Shown piece by piece: positions 11,501 through 20,700 of a stretch of 64,000 nt of DNA. Positions within the stretch are counted from its first letter, which is position 1, and every line of letters starts with the position of its first letter. The DNA is taken from positions 1 to 64,000 of the forward strand of contig JAOAPY010000015.1 of NCBI GenBank assembly GCA_025463135.1, in the 5' to 3' direction. The DNA is from Acidobacteriota bacterium. Its GTDB lineage: Bacteria > Acidobacteriota > Blastocatellia > Pyrinomonadales > Pyrinomonadaceae. Under the pieces are notes generated by a model. That model was not told the DNA's origin, did not search any database, and was given only the letters and a program-made list of their open reading frames with translations. A program made the position numbers and the translations under genes.

Positions 11501-12181
11501 GGCTGCACGATGTTCATGACTCTGCTGACCGCTTTCAAGGTGCTACTCAACCACCTCACGGATCAGAACGACATCATCGTTGGGATTCCCGCCGCGGGCC
11601 AGCTAAATGCTGAAGCACACAAGCTCGTCGGCTATTGCGTCAACATGCTGCCGTTGCGGAGCCAGGTAACGCCGGAGATGAAGTTTGTCGAGTATCTGAA
11701 AACCCTGAAACAGATCATGGCCGATGCTTACGACTATCAGGACTACCCGTACGGCAAGCTGTTGAAGAAGTTGAACGTAAAACGCGATCCGAGCCGCTCG
11801 CCTTTGGTTGAAGCCGTTTTTAACGTGGACCAGAGTGTTTCCGGCCAGAAGTTCTTCGATCTCGACATGGAGGTGAAGCCAAATCACAACCTCTCTTCCA
11901 AGTTTGACCTCACGATGGATGTGACTGAAGGCCCCGGAGAGCTCGTGCTCGACTGCGAGTACAACACAAATCTCTTTAGCGAAGGAGCGACGCGGGTGTG
12001 GATGGTCCAATACGAAAGCGTGTTGAGCACTGTTGCCGCCAGGCCGGACATTTCAATCGCAGAGGTGCGAGAAGCATTGCGGGAAGTCGAGCGGCACGAC
12101 CGCGAGAATCGCGCGCGGCAACTGCAGGAGGCCCAACGCTCGAAGTTTAGTTCGATCAAACGTAGGGCCGTTGCTTCGTAG
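8585..12181 (+). CDS. ACP-aminotransferase-C protein (PKS/NRPS bridging subunit)
   Basis: Domains: ACP (10-85) with GVDSL, Ser47; a Pro/Ala-rich linker (95-145); a helical segment (172-200) resembling the C-terminal tail of the preceding protein; a class III PLP aminotransferase (about 290-690) with the Schiff-base Lys near 539 in TYGKAMGGG; a C domain (720-1170) with intact HHLICDG near 862. The layout KS-AT | ACP-AMT-C matches the AMT modules of mycosubtilin/iturin and microcystin synthetases, where the beta-ketoacyl-ACP is transaminated to a beta-amino acid. No KR is visible, consistent with direct transamination. The ACP here serves the KS-AT of the preceding gene, 52 bp upstream. The protein ends after C, so the partner A domain is in another polypeptide. 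Confidence 0.92.
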   Translation: MATPKLQIDWANASIVTQVLELFSRLFGKSAAEIPTNVSLIELGVDSLFLLQASQMIKAEFGVKVPFRLLLEDLSTIEAIAAHLHEKRPNGFEQKAPVATPAPVNPPASVSPVVSPQVRVDPTPSPAPVARVVAPAPAAAPAVNFQQAIVFPASPELDYLTGPNIGTSFNLTSIEHIIAQQLRLGEEQLRLMSLQLELLHENRHEPVIPIVSEPESVTLPQTSVTSGNSGEPTTASQPEPETFVAHKPLDKKAGALDDRQRAHLDGLIARLNARTSGSKRLAQQNRPFLANKRAIAGYRQLWKELMYPLVIERAQGSRVWDVDGNEYVDMTMGFGALLFGHSPQFIIDALKEQLDKGLQIGGHTPLTGEVASLICELTGVERVAFCNSGTEAVMGALRLARTVTGRDKIALFDGCYHGTFDGIMVRGEVTAGNRLRALPMAPGVPQKMIDDVLLLRYDDPQSIEILKEHAHELAAVLIEPPRSRRPDIQPRHFLHELRSLTEEAGAALIFDEVVTGFRFHPGGAQAMFDIRADLVTYGKAMGGGVPVAVIAGKAAYMDAVDGGMWNYGDASFPEADITFMTGTYFQHPVMMAALRAALMHIKEQGPRLQEDLATKTAYIAETLNTYFKEQRVPLSTVYMGSLFRLLYPSNLRDMDLFFYHLLEKGVFVCETRTCLLSTAHTDRDIDHVIRAFKETTEEMLEGGFLTRVSPEPPDGGDRARETVGPNTAMQRIPLTEGQKEIWALANMGDEGARAYNQSLAVHLRGALNAPDLEAALRQVLARHQALRSTFNPDGDYQTIATTLEFKLELSDLSRLDVDQRAAEQARLQAAEANQSFDLARGPLLRMRLLKLSDVHHVLVITMHHLICDGWSIGIILSELAELYAAKRQGREAQLSSPHSFVEYANKQFARQQSSEMQDAESYWLSQFAGPLPSLNLPTVYPRLAVQTYAGAQRRLLMNADVYPALKRLSTQQGCTMFMTLLTAFKVLLNHLTDQNDIIVGIPAAGQLNAEAHKLVGYCVNMLPLRSQVTPEMKFVEYLKTLKQIMADAYDYQDYPYGKLLKKLNVKRDPSRSPLVEAVFNVDQSVSGQKFFDLDMEVKPNHNLSSKFDLTMDVTEGPGELVLDCEYNTNLFSEGATRVWMVQYESVLSTVAARPDISIAEVREALREVERHDRENRARQLQEAQRSKFSSIKRRAVAS

Positions 12182-12190
12182 AGGATTCAA

Positions 12191-13240
12191 GTGATCATGA
12201 AAACAAGCCTCGGTGGTATCGCCCGTAAACCGATCGGAGCCACAGACATGACGTGGCTGAAGAGTCGTTTACTGCATCACGATCGTGGTCCACTGGTGAT
12301 GTCGCCGGCGGTCGATGGAGTTGATCTGGTTTCATGGGCGCAGCGTAACCGCGACGCGATCGAAAGTAATCTTTTGAAGCATGGGGGCCTTCTCTTTCGT
12401 GGCTTCGGGCCCGGCAGCGCGCCGGAGTTTGAGCAGTTTGTCAAAGCCGTTTCGGGTGAACTACTCGACTATCACGAGCGCTCGTCGCCGCGCCATCAAG
12501 TGCACGGACGCATTTATACTTCGACTGACTATCCGCCGCACCAGAGCATCTTCTTTCACAACGAGAATTCTTATCAATACGCGTGGCCGATGAAAATCTT
12601 CTTCATGTGCCAGACGCCGGCACTTGGGGGAGGCGAAACACCTATCGCCGACACGCGCGCGGTCCTTCGTCTCCTCAGCTCCGCCATCGTCGAGCGATTT
12701 ACTCAGAGAGGTTGCATGTATGTGCGCAACTTCAGCGAGGAGTTGGGCCTGTCGTGGCAGAGCGTCTTTCAAACAGACGACCGCGCAGCGGTTGAAAGTT
12801 ATTGCCGCAGCGTTGGCATCACTTTCGAGTGGCTGAGCGGAAATCGTTTACGCACGCGTGCGGTGCGGCCGGCAGTGCTTAAGCACCCGCGAACACAAGA
12901 GTCAGTCTGGTTCAATCACGTAGCTTTCTTCCATCTGTCCACACTCGATTCATCAGTAGCCGAAGGACTACGTCTGACGATGCCCAAAGACGAACTGCCG
13001 AACAATACCTACTACGGTGATGGCTCAGAGATCGAAGCCGAGGTGCTGGACGAAGTACGACACGCATATCAGCAAGCCAGCGTCAGCTTCGCCTGGGAGC
13101 CGGGCGACATTCTGCTGCTCGACAACATGCTAATGGCCCACTCGCGCACTCGCTACAGCGGGCCCAGAAAAGTTCTGGTGGGAATGACGGAGCCGTTTTG
13201 CTCTGACAAGAGGGAAGGACATGCAAACGATCGTTGCTGA
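12191..13240 (+). CDS. TauD/TfdA-family Fe(II)/2-oxoglutarate dioxygenase (SyrP/AsnO-like)
   Basis: A 349-residue TauD-type non-heme iron oxygenase. Iron ligands are visible as HNE (His about 123, Glu 125) and a distal His about 317 in MAHSRTRY, followed by the Arg expected to bind 2-oxoglutarate. The family includes SyrP and AsnO, which beta-hydroxylate Asp or Asn for NRPSs. The next gene carries an A domain with an Asn/Asp-like pocket, so the likely role is beta-hydroxylation of that residue, probably on the carrier protein; this is inferred. GTG at 12191 and ATG at 12197 are both possible starts after a GAGGA. The 3' end overlaps the next gene by 20 bp, pointing to coupled translation. Confidence 0.85.
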   Translation: MIMKTSLGGIARKPIGATDMTWLKSRLLHHDRGPLVMSPAVDGVDLVSWAQRNRDAIESNLLKHGGLLFRGFGPGSAPEFEQFVKAVSGELLDYHERSSPRHQVHGRIYTSTDYPPHQSIFFHNENSYQYAWPMKIFFMCQTPALGGGETPIADTRAVLRLLSSAIVERFTQRGCMYVRNFSEELGLSWQSVFQTDDRAAVESYCRSVGITFEWLSGNRLRTRAVRPAVLKHPRTQESVWFNHVAFFHLSTLDSSVAEGLRLTMPKDELPNNTYYGDGSEIEAEVLDEVRHAYQQASVSFAWEPGDILLLDNMLMAHSRTRYSGPRKVLVGMTEPFCSDKREGHANDRC

Positions 13241-16200
13241 AGGGTTTCGGCTTTCGCCGCAACAGAAACGGCTGTGGTCGCAGATCGACGGGACCGAGAG
13301 CGTCGCGTATCGGGTCCAGTGTGCGGTTCTGATTGAGGGTCGTCTCGAAAGGACTGTACTGAAGTCAGCAATCGAGGACGTTGTCGCACGTCACGAAATC
13401 CTGCGCACCACCTTCCAGTATCGCGCAGGGATCAAACTGCCGCTGCAAGTGATAGCTGACGGTCGCATTGAGTGGAAAAACATTGATCTTTCGGGCGTCG
13501 GTGAGGGCGATCAGCAGAGAAATCTTAACGAGCTTTTCGCTGTTCTTAAAGACGCGCCCTTTATTCTCGAGAGTGGTCCGGTTGTTCGCGCGACGCTGCT
13601 TAACTTCGGATCGCACCGAAACATTTTATTGCTTAGTGTGAGTGCGTTGTGTGCGGATGGACCAAGCATCCGAATCATACTCGACGAGATTGCGCGCGCG
13701 TACACGGCTCGCCTGCGGGGCGAATCCCTGGACGATCAGCCGTTGCAGTATGCGGATATATCCGAGTATTTCGCGGAACTGCTAGAGGAAACACCCGAGC
13801 GGGTTGAATACTGGGGCCGCTATAACGATGCAAGTTTGTACGAGCACGAGCTTTATTTCCAACGACAGCGCCACAGTTCACTATCGTTCAATCCGCAAAC
13901 CGTAATCATCGATCTCCATGCTGATGTTGCAGACAGGTTCAACAGGGCGGCAGGTAGCGACGTTACGCTCGAGTCGTTCCTGCTTTCAGCCTGGCAGGCG
14001 ACGTTGGGTCGCATGACTGATTGGGCGTATCGCGCCCTCGGCGTCGGGTTCGCGGGCCGCAGGCTGGAAGGATTGGAGACTGTGCCTGGTTCTTTCATCA
14101 GGTACCTGCCATTCGAGGCCAAGCCGGATCAGCACACCACTTTCGTTGAACTCGTGAAAGAAGTTTCGGAGACGTCTGCCACTCACGCTGAATGGCAGAA
14201 CGTGTTCGACTGGGACGAGCTCAGTCCTTCGTACCTGCCTGTGTGTTTCGACTTTCAGGATCTCAGTGCGCGGCATCAGGCTGGTGAAGCGATCATGTCC
14301 GTGCTGGTCCATTATGCCTGCACGGAACGCTTCGACTTAAAGCTTTCCTGCATCCTGACAGGGACGAAGCTGCTGGCACAGTTTCATTACGACCCGGTCT
14401 CCTTTGGGCGGCGCGATATTCAATGCCTGGCGGAGCAGTTTCAGGCATTAACGGAGAGCGCCGCCATCTCGCCCGGGACCGCAGTCGGTGAGCTGAACAT
14501 GCTCACTGACATCACCCGCCACCGTCTGCTTTATGAATTCAATGAAACAGAACAGGACTACTCAGACGCGTCGTTCGTTCACCTCAAGATGGAGGAACAC
14601 GCGAAAGCCAATCCGGATGCGGTGGCGGCTGTTTCCGATGAGGCGAGTTTGAGTTTTCGCGAGCTCAACGAGAAAGCGAATCAACTGGCCCATTACCTGA
14701 TTGCCCTGGGAGTGGGACCGGATGTGCTCGTCGGCATCTGTCTGGAACGGTCGCTTTCGATGCTCGTGGGAATTGTGGCTGTGCTCAAAGCAGGCGGCGC
14801 TTACCTGCCACTCGAGCCGGGTTATCCAGGAGAGCGCCTGCGTTTCATGATCGACAATGCTCAACTGAGGGCTGTGATTACTGAACGCCGGCTCGTAGAT
14901 CGTCTTTCCACGAACGGAACGAAGCCGGTACTCGTCGACGAAGATGCGCCAACGATCGACCGGCAAAATGATCAGAATCCCAAGCGGGCAGTCAATGAAC
15001 ACAATCTCGCTTACGTCATCTACACGTCAGGTTCGACGGGTCAGCCGAAGGGCGTGATGCTCACTCATGGCGGCCTCAGAAATTACCTCACTTGGTGCAC
15101 CGCAAACTATGAGACAGCCAAAGGACAAGGCGCTCCGGTTCATTCATCACTTTCTTTCGACCTGACCGTAACGAGCCTGTTCTCGCCGCTGATGGCTGGA
15201 CGCAAAGTCGTACTAATAAAGGAGGACGAAGCGGATGCGGGTGAACTGCTTAGTTCAGCTTTGCGGCGCCGCCCGGACTTTAGTCTCATCAAGATTACGC
15301 CCGCCCACCTCGAAGTGCTCGCGCTTCTCTTGCATCCGCATCAGCTCCGGGGTATTACGCGCACACTGGTAATCGGCGGCGAAGCCCTCTACGCCAGCCA
15401 CTTCAATTTCTGGCGCGCTCACGCACTCGAAACGCGAATCATCAACGAATATGGCCCAACTGAAGCCGTGGTGGGATGTTGTGTTCACGAGGTCAAACCG
15501 GAAGTAAGGATAGATGGTCCAATCCCGATCGGTCGCCCGATTGCCAACACCGGGATGTACGTGCTCGACGAACGGATGAATGCGGCGCCCTTTATGGTGA
15601 CTGGCGAGATCTACATCGGGGGCGCGGGTTTGGCGCGCGGCTACCTGAACCGGCCCGATCTGACCGCGGAGAAGTTCGTGCCGAATCCGTTCAGTCGCCA
15701 GCCTGGCGAGAGGCTCTACCGGACCGGTGACATCGGCCGTTACGGTTCTGACGGCACGCTCGAATTTCTTGGTCGCGTCGATGACCAGGTCAAGATCAAA
15801 GGCTATCGCATAGAACTCGGCGAAATCGAAACCACGCTGCTCGGTCTGTCTGAAGTGCGGCAGGCGGTAGTCGTGGTGCGCGAAGAGACAGGTGACAAAC
15901 GTTTAATCGGCTACGTTGCGCTTCATCCCGGGATGATGGCCAGTGGCAGCGAATTGCAAGCACGCCTGCGAGCGAAGTTGCCCGAGTATATGGTGCCGCT
16001 CATAGTCGTTCTGAACTCCCTCCCGCTCACCAGAAACGGCAAGGTCGATCGCGACGCCCTGCCGGTGCCCGATCGGGCGAGTGCCGATCCCGAACAAGGC
16101 TACGTTGCGGCCAAAACACCCGAGGAGCAACTGCTGGCTGAGTTGTGGTCCAAGGCGCTTCGCGTGAGCCGGATTGGCGTGCACGACAACTTTTTCGAAT

Positions 16201-17786
16201 TCGGCGGCGATTCGATCCTCAGTATTCAAATAACAAATCGCGCCAACGCCGCCGGTCTGCGCATAACGCCCCGACAAATTTTCGAGAACCGGACCATCGC
16301 CAAGCTCGCGCAGGTGGTCGAACGCATTCAACCTGCCAGGACGGTTGATGAAAGCTCGTCCGGGCCAGTGCCGCTGACACCTATCCAGCATTGGTTTTTT
16401 GAACACCAGCTCCCGGAGCCGCAGCACTGGAATCAGGCGGCAATGTTGGAAGTGCGGTGGCCAATCGAACCTGCGGTACTCGAGAAGGCATGGCAGCACG
16501 TGGTCCAACGGCATGACGCTTTACGGTTGCGTTTCTCCCGCGAGAATGGAAACTGGCGACAACTCTGTGCGCCACCGGACGAGCCGCACACGCTAACACT
16601 GAAGTCGCTTACCGGAGTGCGGGAGGACGAGCAGGAGACTGCGCTTGCTACGTTCGCCGCCGATTTCCAGAAAAGCCTGGATCTATCCGCTGGTCCAATC
16701 GCTCGCGCTGCCCTCATAGACTTCGGCCCCGGCAAGCTACCGAGGTTGTTGTTGGCCATACATCATCTGGCGGTGGACGTCGTTTCGTGGGGGGTGATGA
16801 TGGAGGAGTTACAGCTCGCCTGCGAACAGATAAGCCGGGACGAACCCGTGAGCCTGCCGGCAAAGACAACCTCGTTTGTCACCTGGGCCAGGCGACTCGA
16901 AGAGCACGCCCAATCCGAAGAACTACGCCAAGAGCTACCTTACTGGACGACGGCGCTGGACCGATGGGCCTGCAAAGTTCCCGTCGACCAGCCGCAGGGG
17001 ATCAACTCGCAGGAGTCCGCGCGGATCGTGTGGGTCTCGCTCGATGAAGAGCGAACAAGAACACTGCTCCAGGAAGTACCAAAGGTGTATCACACGATGA
17101 TCAACGACGTGCTGTTAACGGCTATGGTCCAGGCATTTTGCGATTGGACCCACTCACGCTCGCTGCTGATCGATCTCGAGAACCACGGGCGTGAAGACAT
17201 CTTTGACGATGTTGACCTTTCGCGAACAGTAGGCTGGTTCACCTGCATCTTTCCGCTCCTGCTCGAGGCCGGCGACGCTTCGCGACCGGAAGTTCTTTTG
17301 AAGTCTGTGAAGGAGCAGATCCGCAGTGTCCCCAGCGGTGGTATCGGCTATGGCCTGTTGCGTTACTTGTCCGTGGACGCGGCAACAAAAGACGATTTGC
17401 GCAGGCTGCCACAGGCGGAGATTTGCTTCAACTATCTTGGACGCGCCGGCCAGTTAGCCGACGACAACGGCCCGTTTGCACCGAAGGGATCGCCCGGGCC
17501 AGCCCGTAGTGGAGCGGGCCGGCGACGCTATTTGATCGAATTCGATGCAAGCATCACCGGAAACAAACTACGCGCCGCCTGGACCTATAGTGAGAACGTG
17601 CACTCACGCAAGAGTATCGAGGGTTTTGCGAACGGCTTCATCACGGCGCTCGAGGCGATTATCGATCATTGCTCATCACCCGGCGCGGGTGGTTTCACTC
17701 CTTCAGACTTCTCGATTCCCAATCTGAGCCAGCGTGAGCTCGATCGGCTGATCGCAGAACTTGGTGGTAGTGAGGTAAAGAGATGA
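13221..17786 (+). CDS. NRPS module, C-like(no HH)-A(Asn/Asp)-PCP-E
   Basis: The N-terminal 440 residues have a C-domain fold, but the HHxxxDG site reads SALCADG near 141, so both histidines are missing. The A domain (460-960) is complete (YTSGSTG about 600, NEYGPTE, YRTGD, NGKVDR); its pocket reads D-L-T-K-V-G-E-V-G-K, closest to the published Asn and Asp codes. PCP is GGDSI type (Ser about 998), the form that usually precedes epimerases. The E domain (1040-1500) has HHLAVD near 1180 and NYLGRAG. The module should activate Asn (or Asp) and epimerise it to D. Since the previous NRPS protein already ends in a competent C domain, the C-like domain is redundant for condensation and may recruit the dioxygenase encoded just upstream. 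The ATG follows GGAAGGA. Confidence 0.93.
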   Translation: MQTIVAEGFRLSPQQKRLWSQIDGTESVAYRVQCAVLIEGRLERTVLKSAIEDVVARHEILRTTFQYRAGIKLPLQVIADGRIEWKNIDLSGVGEGDQQRNLNELFAVLKDAPFILESGPVVRATLLNFGSHRNILLLSVSALCADGPSIRIILDEIARAYTARLRGESLDDQPLQYADISEYFAELLEETPERVEYWGRYNDASLYEHELYFQRQRHSSLSFNPQTVIIDLHADVADRFNRAAGSDVTLESFLLSAWQATLGRMTDWAYRALGVGFAGRRLEGLETVPGSFIRYLPFEAKPDQHTTFVELVKEVSETSATHAEWQNVFDWDELSPSYLPVCFDFQDLSARHQAGEAIMSVLVHYACTERFDLKLSCILTGTKLLAQFHYDPVSFGRRDIQCLAEQFQALTESAAISPGTAVGELNMLTDITRHRLLYEFNETEQDYSDASFVHLKMEEHAKANPDAVAAVSDEASLSFRELNEKANQLAHYLIALGVGPDVLVGICLERSLSMLVGIVAVLKAGGAYLPLEPGYPGERLRFMIDNAQLRAVITERRLVDRLSTNGTKPVLVDEDAPTIDRQNDQNPKRAVNEHNLAYVIYTSGSTGQPKGVMLTHGGLRNYLTWCTANYETAKGQGAPVHSSLSFDLTVTSLFSPLMAGRKVVLIKEDEADAGELLSSALRRRPDFSLIKITPAHLEVLALLLHPHQLRGITRTLVIGGEALYASHFNFWRAHALETRIINEYGPTEAVVGCCVHEVKPEVRIDGPIPIGRPIANTGMYVLDERMNAAPFMVTGEIYIGGAGLARGYLNRPDLTAEKFVPNPFSRQPGERLYRTGDIGRYGSDGTLEFLGRVDDQVKIKGYRIELGEIETTLLGLSEVRQAVVVVREETGDKRLIGYVALHPGMMASGSELQARLRAKLPEYMVPLIVVLNSLPLTRNGKVDRDALPVPDRASADPEQGYVAAKTPEEQLLAELWSKALRVSRIGVHDNFFEFGGDSILSIQITNRANAAGLRITPRQIFENRTIAKLAQVVERIQPARTVDESSSGPVPLTPIQHWFFEHQLPEPQHWNQAAMLEVRWPIEPAVLEKAWQHVVQRHDALRLRFSRENGNWRQLCAPPDEPHTLTLKSLTGVREDEQETALATFAADFQKSLDLSAGPIARAALIDFGPGKLPRLLLAIHHLAVDVVSWGVMMEELQLACEQISRDEPVSLPAKTTSFVTWARRLEEHAQSEELRQELPYWTTALDRWACKVPVDQPQGINSQESARIVWVSLDEERTRTLLQEVPKVYHTMINDVLLTAMVQAFCDWTHSRSLLIDLENHGREDIFDDVDLSRTVGWFTCIFPLLLEAGDASRPEVLLKSVKEQIRSVPSGGIGYGLLRYLSVDAATKDDLRRLPQAEICFNYLGRAGQLADDNGPFAPKGSPGPARSGAGRRRYLIEFDASITGNKLRAAWTYSENVHSRKSIEGFANGFITALEAIIDHCSSPGAGGFTPSDFSIPNLSQRELDRLIAELGGSEVKR

Positions 17787-20700
17787 GAGAGACCAACATC
17801 GAAGACATTTATCTCGCCTCGCCGTTGCAGGAGGGACTGCTTTTCGAAACGCTTAATGCGCCCGAAGAGAATGTCTATTTTCAGCAGTTGAAGTTTCGCT
17901 TTGACGGTCCGCTCGACCTGCCGGCGTGGCAGCGAGCATGGGAGACGGTGATCGAGCGTCATGAAATTCTGCGGACTGCGATCGTCTGGCAGGACCGTGA
18001 AAGACCGCTGCAAGTAGTGATGAAGCAGGTCAAAGTACCCTGGCAAATCTTTGACTGGCGGGACCTCTCAGCCGACCAGCAGCAGGAACAACTCGCCGAT
18101 TTTCTGAAGGCGGATCGCAAACAAGGTTTCGATTTCGCGCGCGCGCCATTGCTGCGCATGACGCTTATTCGCTTGAGCGATGAAGTTTCCGAATTCATCT
18201 GTAGCCATCATCACGTTCTGCTTGACGGTTGGTCCACAGGCATTGTTCTCAAGGAGCTTCTGACTTTCTATCAGACTAATGGCCACGCTCCGCCGGTGCT
18301 GGCGAGATCGCGCCCGTACAAGGACTTTATTGCCTGGCTCGAGCGACAGGATCTTGCAAAAGCAGAAACGTTCTGGCGCGAGAGCCTGAAAGGTTTCAAC
18401 TCGCCGACACCCCTGCCGGCGGGTTCCGTGAAGGGCATGAAATCGGGCGAAGCAACGCAGCAACTACTGGACGTTTACGTAGACGCTGACACCACCGCGA
18501 AGCTCCAGTCGTTTGCGCGTGCGAACAGTATCACGTTGAACACATTGGCTACGAGCGCTTGGGCGCTGCTGCTCAGCCGATACAGCAGCGCGGCCGATGT
18601 TGTTTTTGGAATCACTGTCTCGGGGAGGCCCGCAACACTCGAAGGCGTGCAGACGATGGTGGGACTTTTCATAAACACCTTGCCGTTGCGCGTGCGACTG
18701 CCACCCGACAAGCAACTCATTTCGTGGCTCACGGATTTGCAACTGCGCCTGCTCGATCTGCGCGAATACGAATTCAGTCCGCTGGTTCGCGTGCATGGCT
18801 GGAGTGAAGTGCCTCGCGGCCTGCCCTTGTTTGAAAGCATGGTTGTCTTTGACAACTATCCCGTCCAACAAACGCCGCAGGGTATACAAAAGTCGGGACT
18901 TACCGACGTCCGTGCAATTGAGAGCGCCAGCTTCCCGCTCGGGCTGAATGTCACGCCGGGTCGGCGCCTGTTCCTGAGAATCGGGTACGATTCGCAGCGC
19001 TTCAACAGATCTGCAATTGAACGAATGATGGGCCATTTCCGTGTGCTGTTGGACAGCATTGTCGCAAACCCTCAGGCCAGGCTTTCAGAAGTCGAGATGT
19101 TTACGGACGATGAGCGGCGCCGCATGCTCGTCGGCTGGAATGATACCAGGCGGAATTATCCCGCCGAGGTGACTCTCCACGAATTGTTTGAAGAGCAAGT
19201 CGTGTTATCGCCAGGTGCTTTGGCCGTTAAAGCCGGGGCAGAGTCGTTGACTTACCATGAGCTCAACGAACGCAGTAACAAGCTGGCCCATTATCTGCGT
19301 GGGAAGGGAATTGGTCCGGAGTCGCGCGTGGGCGTCTGTTTTGAGCGTTCGGCTGAGATGATTGTCAGCTTGCTTGGCGTGGTCAAGGCTGGGGCAGCTT
19401 ATGTCCCGATCGATCACAATCATCCTGCTGAGCGCTTTCAATGGTTGTTGCACGACTCTGGCGCGTCCCTGCTTTTGACGCAGCCGCACTTGCTCGAAAA
19501 ACTGCCGCCGGTCGAGCTGCAGATCTTCAGTCTCGACCGTGAGCTGTCGTTGTTGGAAGGACAAAGTGTCGAAAATGTAAGCAGCACAGTTACGGCCGAT
19601 AACCTGGCCTATGTGATCTATACGTCGGGATCGACCGGCCGCCCCAGGGCGGCGATGATCCCTCACCGTGGAATTTGCAACACGCTGCTTTGGCGCCGCG
19701 AGACCTTTGCCCTCACGAATGCGGATCGCTTGTTGTTTAACCTGCCGTACTCCTTCGATGCCTCAGTCTGGCAGATTTTCGGAACTCTGATTTCCGGCGC
19801 AACGCTCGTCCTAAGCAAGCCCTCGAGATATCTCGACAGTTCCTATCTAGTGGAAAAGATCGTTGCCGAAGGCATAACGATCACCGACTTCGTCCCGTCG
19901 GCTCTACAGGTATTTCTCGATGAGCCTGGAACGGATCGCTGTCACAGTCTACGGCATGTGTTTTCCGGCGGCGAGGCGCTGACCAGCTCAACGCGAGACC
20001 AGTTCTTTGCGCGTCTCGGCGCCAGCCTGCACAACGTTTATGGTCCAACAGAAACATCCGTCGATGCCGCTTACTGGACTTGCGACCGTGCCGGCAAGCG
20101 AGACTCCGTGCCCATCGGACATCCCATAGCCAACAAGCAACTTTACGTGATCGACGAACTATTGCGAGTTGTTCCCATCGATGTCACGGGAGAGATTTAC
20201 ATTGGCGGCAGCGGCCTGGCGCGTGGTTATTCAGGACTTCCCGGTCTGACTGCCGAAAAGTTTGTTCCCGATCCTTTCAGCCTCGAACCGGGCGCGCGCT
20301 TGTACCGCACCGGCGACCAGGGACGCTATAGACCGGACGGCGCGATCGAATACGTCGGCCGCGTCGATAATCAGGTGAAGATTCGTGGTTTCCGTATCGA
20401 ACTCAACGAAATCGAGGCGACCCTGGCACTGCATGAAGACGTCCGCGACTGTGTGGTCGTCGCGCGTGAGGACACACCGGGTAACAAACGTCTCGTCGCT
20501 TATGTCGTCACCGGCAATCTTGTCCTATCGCCACGCGCCCTGCGCCAGTTCCTCGAGGGCAAGCTGCCATCTTACATGTTGCCTGCTGCATTAGTTTTGA
20601 TCGACAAACTGCCGCTCACCGAAAGCGGCAAAGTTGATCGACGTTCATTGCCTGCTCCCGACGCAATGGACCTCGAGTCTGACGAGGACTTCGCCGCACC

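Noticed and set aside
1-12181. Iturin/mycosubtilin-type lipopeptide synthetase
   Set aside because: The KS-AT/ACP-AMT-C order is similar, but no acyl-ligase loading domain is visible and the KS follows an NRPS module; the family comparison is kept only for the chemistry.
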